From: Clytia hemisphaerica
Taxonomy: Eukaryota; Cnidaria; Hydrozoa; Leptothecata; Clytiidae
Assembly (NCBI GenBank): GCA_902728285.1
Contig: CACVBU010000939.1
Span: 2,634,443 to 2,698,442 of the forward strand
Length of the DNA: 64,000 nt
Direction: 5' to 3'
Shown here: piece after piece, positions 23,208 to 33,626 of the stretch
Layout of the letters: the number at the start of each line of letters is the position of its first letter
How positions within the stretch are numbered: position 1 is the first letter of the stretch
Program-made: the position numbers and the translations under genes
Notes under the pieces: generated by a model
What the model was told of the DNA's origin: nothing
Seen by the model: only the letters and a program-made list of their open reading frames with translations
Databases searched by the model: none

Positions 23208-23372
23208 TACTGTGAATGTCGGCAACCCTATTTTCCAGATAAAGACTCGATAGCCTTCTGTGAATCATGTCGACAATGGTATCATTTTAAATGTGAAGGA
23301 TTGAAAAATTCAAAAAGCCTTTCGAAATCAGTGGAACGGAAATGCAAAAAAGTATCAAAAAAAATGAGCTGA
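23208..23372 (+). pseudogene. PHD-like zinc finger following the Ulp1 domain
   Basis: Frame YCECRQPYFPDKDSIAF then CESCRQWYHFKCEGL: Cys pairs and the W-Y-H-x-x-C end typical of a PHD finger, followed by a basic tail to TGA at 23370-23372. It continues the frame after the Ulp1 region, apart from one TGA near 23173. Ulp1 plus PHD suggests a chromatin- or SUMO-related transposon accessory protein. Confidence 0.55.
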
Positions 23373-23492
23373 AATTTTAAAAGATATGTTTTTACATCAT
23401 TATTTTAATGAAAAGTACTTTTAAAAGGATAAACGCAATTTTTTTTACCTCAAAAAATTTATATGTAAGGGGGGCAGCAAATCAAACAGTAT

Positions 23493-23828
23493 CTAACACA
23501 TATGTTTTTTTTCTTTAATTTTATTTCTATTTCCTTCCTTTTTAAAAACATATTTTAACCTCGGATCTTGTTCAACTGTTACATCTTTCATTATTTTCGC
23601 AACAGAATAGTCGTCAAAGCTCATATGATGTTCTTCTATGCTTTTATTTGTAACAGTATACAAAATATGGTAACAGTTTTTACTTCCATGTTCTGTACTG
23701 TATTTATAGGAGCAAGGACACTTGTATAGCGTAGCTGGACTGAGCACAAATTTATTTTCTTTGAACCATGTGTGTCGTCGTAATAATAGATATTGTCTTT
23801 CTTTGACCAATAACAGGTCGTTCCTCAT
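23493..23828 (-). CDS. Cys-rich ORF, family not recognised
   Basis: Open for 111 codons on the minus strand. It includes FVLSPATLYKCPCSYKYSTE and CYHILYTV, with a C-x-C...C-x-H spacing that recalls SWIM fingers, then an acidic/basic tail. No start context stands out and it may be one exon. A short related stretch (LSPASLYKCPS) occurs in the opposite orientation at 24546-24579. Confidence 0.35.
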   Translation of the reverse strand: MRNDLLLVKERQYLLLRRHTWFKENKFVLSPATLYKCPCSYKYSTEHGSKNCYHILYTVTNKSIEEHHMSFDDYSVAKIMKDVTVEQDPRLKYVFKKEGNRNKIKEKKHMC

Positions 23829-25470
23829 GTTTTTTCAACAAATCAGAAATACTTTTTAATAAAAGTACTTAACAATGAAAAACCATCGTCAGACAGATGG
23901 ATTTTGCACGGAGAGTTTGTTGCTAAAGATATTTTATGAAACGGGTGAATTTCCTTTGACATGATTGCAATAACAAGAAAACAATAATCGAACAATTACT
24001 TTATAATGAGTTTTATCACACCATTATATGATCAAATCATTAAAAAAGAGAAAATTTTCTTTCTCGTGAATGATGTTAGATTTTGCTTTTAGCAGCTGTA
24101 GTATGATGTATTCTGTTCCTTGTTCGACATCTTGCTATAGCCATTATAAGATTTGGGTACTTTGGTGAAAGTTTAGGCGAGTTTAGGCTATTTTTTACTC
24201 ATTTTTTCTTCGTCATTTTCAACTTCAACCTTCTAAGAGTTGTTTGAAATATTTGTTACACCTTGAAATAACCTACGTAATTTACAATTTAACTTTTTCG
24301 AAGGACCCTTTTTTCAAGGTTTTTGGCTTTTAAATTGATCAAACTTTTTAAAAATCTTCATTCAAGATAAAGTCAAATATAAAACTTGCAAAAAAGTCCC
24401 TTATGAAAACTAATAAACTTTGCAACAACTAATTATTTCAATCAATTTGAAAAAAATACTCTCAACCGCTGACCGGGGATCGCGGATTCGCTCCGACAGA
24501 CATGTTTTAAAAAGAGAAAGAGAAATAGCCGTTGTACTCAGTCCAGCTTCGCTATACAAGTGTCCTTCATAGGAGTTTTAAAAAACTTAACCTTTGAACC
24601 TGGGTAGAACCGTTGATAGACCTTGCATTTAGTTTCTGTGATTCCTTCTCAGACTTCGGCTCTCACACTACCATGTACTTTCACTTTCACTTACGCCCGT
24701 GAGAATTGGGGAAATCCTTGTCTCTTATGTTTTTATTCTACACATGACCCTTCCTAAAGGTAAGAGTGGTATTTTAGTTACCCATAGTGTTTGATTTACT
24801 TTTCGCTTTTAATTAATTTTCTTGACTTTCACATATTATGAAATAAAGTATTTTATGCATATAAATGTCTGATTTCCCGTTTTTTTCGGTCATTTTCAAG
24901 AATATTGATTCAACGAAAAACGACTCCAATCGCCGACCTTTGTAACGTTATTCAACGTGATTACTGAATTATTTCTAAGTACAGCTTGTTGTAATTGCAC
25001 ACCTTCGTGTATTTCACGTTATTTCACAATTCGACCTTTACCAATATGTTCTTATTATATTGTTGCGTCAATTAAATGCTTGATGTTCCTGGTATATGTA
25101 TGTATCATATCAGAGCAGTTTTTAATATTGACTACGCGATTACTGAATTCCTAAGTACAACATGTTATGAATAATCTATTTACATTCAACAAATATACCT
25201 TAAGTTGACAATGTTGCTGACGTCGGGCTTATTTTTCAGCATATAGACGGATGTTTTTGGTCGTCTAGCTGTTTTAAATACCATATACAACGTGATCATT
25301 GGAAAATTGAGTTGTGCTGACACAGACTTTTAAAAACTTTTAAAGCAGGAAACATATTTTTATAACATTCTTCGTATTTTAAACGATAACATTTTTAAAG
25401 AAAAAAATACTTATCTTATTACAATACATACATGCTTAAACTTGAACGAAACAAAGAAAGAAACAGTATC
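23829..25470. other. No supported gene
   Basis: AT-rich spacer. It contains the inverted partner of the Cys-rich ORF segment (24546-24579) and nothing else I can call. Confidence 0.35.
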
Positions 25471-26722
25471 ATGAACTACATATATAGGAACGAGGAAAAT
25501 GAATCAAACCGAGTTTGTCAATCGTTAATTGAAGAGCAACAACTCCAGATCGATGGCCAAACCAAACCTAGATCTGCTAGTAGACAATAGATCAAATCTG
25601 TTCAAAGAAAAAAGTCTATTAGCTATGAACCCAAACAAGCCCACGGCTACATTCAACGCAAAAGTAAAACTGATCCGTCTATCGATTCAAGCCAAAGTCT
25701 CCTTTATTTTGCTGAATCTTTTTGTTTCTTTGTTGACTTTTTCAACACAATGAACTGAGGCCATGATTGCTTACTTTAATATAGGACCATAAGAACGAAT
25801 TTATCAACTCTCAGCTACCTCATGGTTTATGTGCAAACAAAAATTCGGTGTTGCGAGCCAAAAATCGCTAAAAAGCTACAAAAAGCCTCAACCCAGATTC
25901 GTGAAAAAGGATTGAGGCACACCTTTGACGACGAAGAGTCAGTCACTTTCGAGCCGGAAAAAGAAACAGCCTTGGGGCAGACGGTTGAATTCTGTAAAAA
26001 TCTGATGATGAAATTGAAGCACAGAATCCACAATGGTGCCATTTACCAAAAAGAGCCCAATGGTAAAAAATAAAATAAAAAACAACATTTAAAATTAGCA
26101 AAAGCTTTTCGGTCTTTCCATCATCAGTGCTATAGAATAGTGAAAATGCTTGATCATAAAGCCCAATGGTATAAACATAATAAAACTTTGATTTTACAGT
26201 CAAGTTTTGTATCCAAAATCAGCTATTTCAGATGATCATTCGTTTGTGATTTCTTCTTTGTTCATATCATTGACAAAATTTTCCTAGTAGCTTACTGAAG
26301 GACTACCTTTTCATTTTTCAGCAACATTCGCCTTTTCATACCATTGTACAATTGAAGACTACTTGGAAATTTTATGTGCAAACGAAAAAAAGGGACAGCA
26401 GATCATGCGATATCGAGACATAATCGAAGCTCGCATGGAAGCTGAGTATGTCAAGGTAACAACAAGAGTTTGAATTTTACCATTCCCATTAGATCGTTTG
26501 TCTATTTTGTCATGGTAGCGCCAGTCTTTTTTTGGAAGCTATTCAGTATTTTTTGTTTTCTATACCAATCAGGTGTTACCTTCTATCGAATTCGATCACG
26601 ACTTCATTGAGATCAACAACGGCTGGTTTCTGAAGCTATCATCAAGAATCTTTGTCAAGTTCCCCTTCAAAGAAGACGATTTCGGCAAGCTGCTCCAAGA
26701 TGCTACCAAAATTTTGATCGAG
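25471..26722 (+). CDS. N-terminal exons of SF3-helicase gene
   Basis: An ATG at 25471 opens a frame with CQSLIEEQQLQIDG and later KTDPSIDSSQSLLYF, interrupted by one TAG at 25588-25590. Three exons follow with matching phases: 25815-26062 (ends AATG|GTAAAA), 26322-26455 (CTIEDYLEILCANEK...) and 26573-26722 (IEFDHDFIEINNGWFLKL). The N-N-G-x-x-x segment resembles the stretch that precedes the ATPase in some viral-type SF3 proteins. I see no HUH endonuclease motif. Function of the N-terminal part is unknown. Confidence 0.5.
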
Positions 26723-26849
26723 GTACTTTGTTGGTATTTTGTGACGGTGGCTATTTTGCAACGTCGGTCGAGAATAGTTTTCCAACCATGGCTGAAAAGG
26801 TTCAATTCTTGAACAAACTCTATACTACCAATGTCTTTTGTGCCACCAG

Positions 26850-27639
26850 CTACCACACAAGATCTTCAAATTGGTGACCATCGGTGAGATATAAACACTT
26901 TTGTAACGTTTGCAAGGAAGAAGTCAATGGACCATTTTTAAAAACTTATTTTAAGAACAACTTGAAACAAAATGTTTAAATTCAATACGATATGTTCTCG
27001 TTTTGATATTAAGTTTTAAGACACGTTTACAATGTTTTTTTTTACCAGGTAAAAATGATTCAGGAAAATCGTCATGGGCAAATTTTCTCATCGGCCTAAT
27101 TCAAGAAACAAACATCGCTGTCCTTACGAAGGAAACAAGTTTTGGAGCAATGATGATCACAAAAAGAACTGAGCTCCTCTTTGTTGACGAATGGGTATAT
27201 GATACCATGGCACCTGACCAACTGAAGACTATCCTTCAAGGAGGATATTTTAGTCAGGCTGTCAAAAATCAGGCCCTTAGAAGAACCCAAATGAACGGTG
27301 GGATGTACATAACGTGCTAAAGAATGCCTGAATTTGGGGACGACGAAAGATCCATTCAGTGCAGATTCTCCCAATTTGAAACTTCAGAGCTGCCAGAGAA
27401 GGAGATTGGTGCACCAAATTGGATTTTGCAACACGCTTTTGAATGTTTAATGTGGATCATATCTGTCATCAACGAGAACAAAAACTTGATCGATGCAGAA
27501 GATCACTTTCATGAGTTACCCCCTAACGTGGACGCCAAAGCTCGTCTTAAATTGGACATCGACGAAAAGAGTGCCAATGCTATTATCACTTGTACGGCTT
27601 CGACTTCTAAAGAAGACACAGATGACGAAATTGAATCAA
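26850..27639 (+). CDS. SF3-type helicase core
   Basis: Exons 26850-26883 and 27049-27639. Walker A is GKNDSGKSSW (G-x4-GK-S), Walker B is TELLFVDEW, and motif C is GGMYITC followed by a TAA at the position where the sensor Asn is expected, then RMPEFGDDERSIQCRF with a likely Arg finger. This order and spacing define superfamily 3 helicases, known from parvovirus NS1, other DNA-virus replication proteins and some mobile elements. The source is not clear. The exon stays open to an acidic end; a GT donor at 27640 keeps phase with the next exon, though an in-frame TAA follows at 27645. Apart from the TAA in motif C the core is intact. Confidence 0.6.
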
Positions 27640-27793
27640 GTTATTAATGTCCTTTCGTGTACTTGAATGTTGAGCTTCAAAAACTTTATTGCTAAGTGGT
27701 ATGACTGTACAATATGAGACTTGTCAGAAACTTGTTCAAATTAGGATAGACATTGAAACTGAATGAAAACTCTCCTTACTTTCTAAATCACAG

Positions 27794-29494
27794 GTCAACA
27801 GCCCGAATCACAATCAAACGACACTCCTTCTTGTTCAACGCCCAAATTTCCACTTCGAGCAAGTCAAATTACGTTCATCCCAATGAAAACACCCATGTCA
27901 CCAATGATCCCGATGCCTAGCCCTAGCAGCCTAAAGAATGGTAAGTTTTTGTTTTTTATACCAGAGAAGTAATTTTGCAACATATTTACCCTTCTGTTAG
28001 TTTAAATTTGAATTGTCTCTTCAAGGCAAGAACACCTATTGTTCTTTTAATGATCTTTATTATTTTATCTTTATCTTCAGATTCCGACGACGAGATCTTT
28101 TTCGACGCTTCCCAGCTGATGGTAAGGTTCATTTCAGCCAAGTTATTTGTTTTAGCCAAAGGAAATAATTCCTAAACCTCTGTTTTAAGAAGTGAATTTC
28201 GATTCTGTCCCTCTACTGAAAATCTAAATCTATCTAAAATTTATTATCAATTATTCTATTTTACAAGATTCAGATTCAGATTCGGAAATTATTCACTTTC
28301 ATTCAAAAGTCACCAGACAAAACAACGTCAACATCGTTTCAAGTGATGAAGAATCCCTTTCTGGTAAGCAAATATATCAATTTATTTCTCTTTTTGGCGT
28401 GATTTAAATGCCTTTTCCTTCTTTTTATTTTCTTAATATTTTCAAGTGTGAACAAACTGTAAGCCTTTCTTGGGTTTTTTAGATTTTAAAATATTTAAAG
28501 TTTCAGATGTTTCAATGTCGTTGTCTATTATTTTTCAGCAACCGTATTCAACGAAGCAAATTACCAAAACGAAAATGAAACATTGTAGCTTACATTTCCT
28601 CCATTACTTGGTAAATTTTATTTTTAAGTACCTTTTTAAAAAACGCTGTATTTTCTCCTCAATTGGTATTTTAACTCGTAGGCTCGAATTCCAAAGTTGG
28701 CATGGTTTCAATTTTCTTTTTCAGAGAGGAGACCCATAGTACCCGTGACAATGGATCAATCTGCAATATAACAACTCACCGTGCAAGGTTAGTTATTTAT
28801 GGATTATCTCATATATCAAAGAGCTCAGAGGAACTTGTTTACGAAATCAATTCACTTGTGGTGAAACCAATTTTCCTTGTATTGAATCAATGTTTTGTTT
28901 TCACTTTTAGACAAGCATCCAACACCATTGTTATCAGTCAATCCCTTGACACCCTTACTCAAATTATCTTCACACGGTAAGATTGCATTTGTTCAAGCAG
29001 CTATCTCCAGTTCAGATTTTTAAAGTAAATCTATTTTACGTTGAATTGTATTTCTCCTGGCATTGGCAACGGCAAGACTTTCATATTATAATAGAATTGA
29101 TTCTAATTCGTTTGATTCTCTATCTTTTACTCATTCAGATCGTAAACGTCATGCTGAAGATGCTCAATCTAGTGTAATCAACACACCAAAGATTCTGAAA
29201 CTGGAGGCAGTACCTGCAACGGCAGTATCTTTAGCAGACGTCTACTCAAGCCTCGTCGAATTTCTGAACGTCAACAAAGAACCGTTGACGACGAGAGAAC
29301 TGTCGAAGATTTTTGTTGAAGGTAGTGGGTCGGCTGGTAATGAAAGCTGTCAACCTAATTTTCTGGCAGTGACCCTTATTCTTGGTTTGCCGCCAAAATG
29401 GTTTCCCTTCGATGCGTTCCGACAATCGTTTCCGGATTACGAAGGAAAAATAAGCACCATCCGAAATAAAATGAAACTTTTTCCAATAGACTAA
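27794..29494 (+). CDS. C-terminal exons of SF3-helicase gene
   Basis: Exons 27794-27940 (Pro/Ser-rich: PMKTPMSPMIPMPSPSS), 28081-28121 (DSDDEIFFDASQLM), 28268-~28361 (DSDSDSEIIHF and SSDEESLS), 28911-28976 and 29139-29494. Most junctions keep phase 1; the 41-nt exon does not, so it is either skipped or carries an indel. The final exon has a basic start (RKRHAED), then SLADVYSSLVEFLNV, LTLILGLPPKWFPF-like helices and TAA. The acidic Ser-Asp stretches look like CK2 sites or SUMO-interaction motifs. They are unusual for a compact viral helicase and suggest long residence in the nuclear genome. Confidence 0.45.
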
Positions 29495-29847
29495 ATTTAA
29501 GTAGATAAAAATGTTGTATATAGTAATTTTTTTACCCTTTTTCTGTTGCGTTCATTGGTAGTTCGTTAATTGTACAATGCTCGAGTCATCGCGTTTCGCT
29601 TTGATAGAAATTGTTTCTACTTGCCTGCAATGCTTAAATCGTTCATCTTGAAGTTACTTTTTGTTGAGTACTGGGAAATATTTTTTTCCATATTTTAACT
29701 TTAATTATTACAAATTTTGTGTTTAATTTAAATTTTATAATATATTTAACAACAGTAAAAATTAATGGTAAAAGTTATGAAATAAAAGATTCACCAATGA
29801 GATCTGGTGAGATGAAGTCTACAATTTTGAATAAATTCTCTATGCAA
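29495..29847. other. 3' flank of the SF3 gene
   Basis: AT-rich, no ORF. An AATAAA-type word (GAAATAAAAGA) near 29779 could serve as a polyadenylation signal for the SF3 gene. Confidence 0.3.
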
Positions 29848-31028
29848 GTATTCTTCGTTCTTTAAGAACATTACGATTCATGTGCTTTTTAAAGAACGAA
29901 GTATTCGTAACTAAAAAATGGGTTTTGGTCTAAAAGTGTGCCTCCTTTGATAAAAAGTATTTTTCTTTAAAAACATTTCCATAATGCGTGCTTATAAAGA
30001 ACGAAGTATTCTTTTTTAATGTGAAGATTTCCAAGTTTGAAAATGAAAGTACTTTGAATTGTCATTTCATCCATAACAATAACGATAACGGCTTAGTGGC
30101 TTACCAACCTGTCTTAGGCAAAAAATCTTGCTTCAGGATCGGTTTAGGTTCTAAGTCGCACAAAAATGGTCTAAATTTGAAACTTCAAAAGACCTTACAA
30201 ATGACCAAAAAGGAATTACACAAGAAGTTGACAGGAAATATTTAAAAACAGTCATTTTTTATTATCTACAAGCGTTTTTACATTCACACAAACTTTAGTC
30301 CCTGGATCGCAGTGCATTTGAACCACGACAACGGACGTAATCTTTGTCTTTGACGATGTCTTTTTTATTTGTTCTTTTTTGTCTTCGTCATGACTGATGG
30401 CGATAGCGCTTTGCTAACTGTGTTGTACGTCTTCGATATCTAGTAGGAAAAATAGGCAGATTTAAATAGAGAACAAATCCGTTGAAATTTCAAAGGTTTC
30501 AAAATTGATTATCTTGACGAAAGAAAGTTCGAAATTCTTTTTCTAGTCATTATATTAAACCTCGATCTGATTCAAATGAAATTTGAAATTTTAAAGCAAA
30601 CCAATCGAACGTACCTTTTGCTTGGTTGAGCAAGGTAACTTGTAAAAAGCATAACATGCCACTTTCGAGCAATTGGGAAGCTGTGATCCTATTTTGATCA
30701 GACATAATGATGAATGGATAAGTTCTGCAAGTTGACTTTGACTCGTTGTTATCCAGGGTGGCGCATTTATACCTCTGATTTAAATATCCTGACAAAAGCT
30801 ATAATTAAAATTCATTGTTCCCATTCTCTTAGTTTACCAATTAAAAACGCTCTCATTTTAAAATTATAAAAACAGAAGTACGTTACCATTAGGAGCCCTG
30901 CCTGACAAGATCCACGGATTAACGGGTCGACAGCATTTCCAGGCAAAACTTTTGGTTTAACACCCGGTTTAATTAGGCGCTCAAAAAGATTTGCGGGTTA
31001 TTTTGTGCTTATTAAGAACGAAGAATTC
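29848..31028. mobile_element. TIR element with AAGAACGAAG ends carrying a minus-strand gene
   Basis: GTATTCTTCGTTCTTTAAGA at the left is inverted at the right as TTAAGAACGAAGAATTC (31013-31027). Further direct copies of AAAGAACGAAGTATTC lie at about 29890 and 29998. Between them is a spliced minus-strand ORF. I infer a TIR transposon of about 1.2 kb with subterminal repeats. Target duplication not seen. Confidence 0.4.
30250..30981 (-). CDS. Three-exon minus-strand gene, family unknown
   Basis: Exon a (about 30887-30981) reads KSFAWKCCRPVNPWILSGR and ends APNG across a donor at 30886. Exon b (30615-30788) reads YLNQRYKCATLDNNESKS...TASQLLESGMLCF and ends LLNQAK|GTACGT. Exon c (30250-30439) starts DIEDVQHS, meets TAG, then continues in frame with QSAIAISHDEDKKEQ to a Val-rich end. 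Phases agree at both junctions. Cys-rich start, no domain I recognise. It lies inside the AAGAACGAAG TIR element and may be its protein. Confidence 0.45.
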
Positions 31029-31076
31029 TAAGAATATGTTCCTACCAAAAGGAGATGGGGGTATTGTTATCGTGTT

Positions 31077-31289
31077 GGCAACTGCATTAATACCAACATG
31101 TTTGTAGAGTCTTTTCATCGCACCTTGAAGTATAAATACTTGAGGGGAAAGTACAATAAACGTGTTGATGTCTGCTTAGTCAACTTGATCAAACTAGCAA
31201 GGGATAAAGTTTTTGAGAGGATTACAGATCTGGTAAAGGGTGTCACAGGATATCGATCTAGAAATATCCATGAAAGGCAGGGGCATCAC
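31077..31289 (+). pseudogene. MULE/SWIM-type transposase C-terminal fragment
   Basis: Reads TNMFVESFHRTLKYKYLRGK, then VCLVNLIKLARDKVFERI and YRSRNIHERQ. The N-x-x-E-S-F-H-R-x-x-K...Y-L-x-G-K pattern recurs at the end of SWIM-zinc-finger MULE-like transposases in cnidarians and insects. The fragment ends where a small TIR element begins at 31290. Confidence 0.55.
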
Positions 31290-31439
31290 CAGGGTGTCGC
31301 AAGCTGCGCTCCTGCGACACCTTTTTTTGCGGTAGTAAAATTTTAGGACAAGGGTATTCTGTATTCTGTATGAGAGAGACACGATTCTGCTTCTGCGATT
31401 CCCCGCGCGCGCCCTTAGAAGCGTAGGGTGGTTACCCTG
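31290..31439. mobile_element. 150-bp hAT-like MITE with internal perfect hairpin
   Basis: CAGGGT at the left and ACCCTG at the right. Flanking octamers GGCATCAC and AGTATCAG agree at five of eight positions, as an aged 8-bp hAT duplication might. At the left end GTGTCGCA...TGCGACAC forms a perfect 8-bp stem with an 11-nt loop followed by seven T; GC-rich CCCCGCGCGCGCCC lies further in. The hairpin copies the look of a bacterial terminator, but here it is part of the element. Confidence 0.5.
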
Positions 31440-32291
31440 AGTATCAGGGGTTAAGTTTTCAAAGAATGTATTAACCTCTGAAGACAAATAATAGAAATTT
31501 TATCGCGCATGTGTCAATCTAGTCACTGTAGAAAAAATCAAAGATGAAGAGCAAATATTACCATATTAATGTCTAGCAGACTGTATCAGTATGCAGTTTG
31601 CTATTTACGAATTCCCCAGAAACCTCTAAGTGTAGTTGAAATGAGTGAGTCTTACATGATCCCCAAATGTATAACAGTAATTACTAAACTTTTAATTATG
31701 GAAATGTCATTTTAATTGAATCGAAATAATAGACAGACTTTATGTTATGATTCTCTATCACTGACTCTTTTTAAAAAGCTTTGATTACTTTTTGTAAGTT
31801 GTGTTTTCAACGACGGGAATAAAAATATCAACTTTGAACCTCATTCATGATCATGGATGGCCGTCATGGTTACTTTTGTCTTCATTGATTGCGCGCTGAA
31901 TAGAATCTCGATTCGTCGGCACAGCGTGAATATATGATTTTGACCTGTGCTATTCACGGTATAGGGTGGTTTATTGGCGTATGGGCGGATGAGAGACTTT
32001 TTCAGATAAAATTACGTCTCCGATTCGAATAATGCTTCACTTGCCCTAGCACTGTGTCGGCGCCAGTAGGGTAGCGGCAACTTTTCGGAAACGGTAAAAT
32101 GTAATTTTGCGACATTGAGTTATCAAGTGCGCCATGATGGGAAATTTATTTTTTACGGTAACGAGTCGATTTAGCCATTTACCCGTCACATTGCAAACAG
32201 CTAAAAAGCTCATCCGGCAACCGTAATGTAAGACTCTGACAAAGAAAACTCCGAACATTCCAGAAAATCATTCTCTTCTTCGCAAAACAGC
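31440..32291. promoter_or_regulatory. Upstream region of the OTU-hAT gene
   Basis: No ORF. From about 31860 to 32290 CG dinucleotides are clearly commoner than in neighbouring sequence (GTGTCGGCGCCAG, AACGGTAAAA, AACGAGTCGA). This lies directly upstream of the first coding ATG at 32292 and may be the promoter. No TATA box stands out. Confidence 0.3.
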
Positions 32292-32515
32292 CATGGCTTC
32301 GGTTAATGTGTTGGAAGAAGGGTTGCTTATTTTAAAAAGTGGTGACCTGGATAAATAAGAAAACTGTTTGAGAAATATTTGAACGATATTAGCAATGCTG
32401 TTCGGTTTGGCAACTTGATGCTCCACAAGAATTCTGTTGCCAGAAACAACAAAGTGGAATGGTGTCAGAATTTTGTACCAAATAAACACTTGGTGGAAAA
32501 TTTGGTCCCATTGAG
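32292..32515 (+). pseudogene. First coding exon of OTU-hAT gene
   Basis: ATG in a good context opens MASVNVLEEGLLILKSGDL. A TAA follows, but the next frame continues RKLFEKYLNDISNAVRFGN to NKHLVENLVPL and a GTTAGT donor at 32516, so one base has been gained or lost near 32357. The exon ends in phase 2, which fits the OTU exon at 33153. Confidence 0.5.
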
Positions 32516-33152
32516 GTTAGTTTTGTTTCAGTTCTGATTCATTTCATTTACTTTTTCAAATTAAGATTGATTGATTGCAACGAGCAGAGATTATTGTAAT
32601 CTGATATGTTTTTTTCTCTATTAATGTAGTTTTTTATGCTCCCTCCTCCCTTCAATCAAGAGAAATGCTTTTTTAAAGTGGAAGTGTTTTGTTTTATTTA
32701 AATGACATACTTGACTTGTTACGTAATTCTCTAATGACGTGCGTGTGTTGTGTTATTGAGCAACTGATTTTAATCACGTTTTTAATAATCTCTTGACATC
32801 AAAAGCCTGTTGACATTTTTCTTGTGTGTGTTTTATTTTTATGAGATGAAAAAAATGTTTTATATGAAATCGTCAATCAATTAGATATCGAGAGCTCGAC
32901 ATTTTTCAGGAAGATGAGATATGAGCGAAAGATCTTGTTAATGAATGGTGTTTTCCTTGTCTGAAAAAAATGAGACATAGAGAAAATTAGAAAATAACGC
33001 AGAATATTTTGTTGATTCAAACCAGAAATTTGACATTAGTAGATTTTATGAAAATTTTCAAAAGGTGGTTGTTGGTTAGTTTCTCTCGGTCGGCATACTG
33101 CCCAGTCCACCTGTCCACTTGAATTAATCACAATCTTCCTTTCCTTTATAGC

Positions 33153-33626
33153 TCTCAGTCAAATGGTAATTGTTTGTACAGTTCGATTTCAATCCATTTG
33201 GTTGGTGACTCGTCAATTGCTCAAAAGTTAAGGGTAACTTCTTGTTTTGAACTTTTTTTAAATGCTGAGTTTTATTACAGCCACCCAAATTTTCACTATG
33301 CTCATAATGTGCATCGTGATTCTTTTCGCAACTACAATAGTGCAGTTAGCTTAGCTTTCAAAACTGAGCCACCTGACCACGTTCTCTATTCTAAAGGTCT
33401 TGTTTATTCAGAAGCTCTCCATATGTGTCAAGACTTTAAATTTTCATCTTATGCATGTATTCTAGCTCTTTCTTCTGTCATAAAAACACAAATTAGAATT
33501 CATTGTCCTAAATTTGGCGGTGAAAATGACAACTCCTATGTTACTCTTTTTAATTCAGTGATTTTTCCTCGTCATTTTTATGAAGAGCTTTCCAAACCTA
33601 ATTATCTGAACTGGTATGACATAATG
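33153..33626 (+). pseudogene. OTU/vertnin-like protease exon, split by a LINE
   Basis: After CTTTATAG the frame gives SNGNCLYSSISIHLVGD: the OTU nucleophile block is normally D-G-N-C, here N-G-N-C with the Cys kept. LNAEFYYSHPNFHYAH and CILALSSVIKTQIRIHCP follow, as in OTU-like proteins of the vertnin type. The catalytic His block (NHFVPLV) is beyond the LINE at about 37018, in the frame restored after removing one 6-bp target copy. OTU domains remove ubiquitin; here the Asp-to-Asn change makes activity uncertain. Six bases (ATAATG, 33621-33626) are duplicated by the insertion. Confidence 0.65.

Noticed and set aside
31293-31328. Rho-independent terminator
   Set aside because: The surroundings are eukaryotic and the hairpin lies at the end of a MITE.
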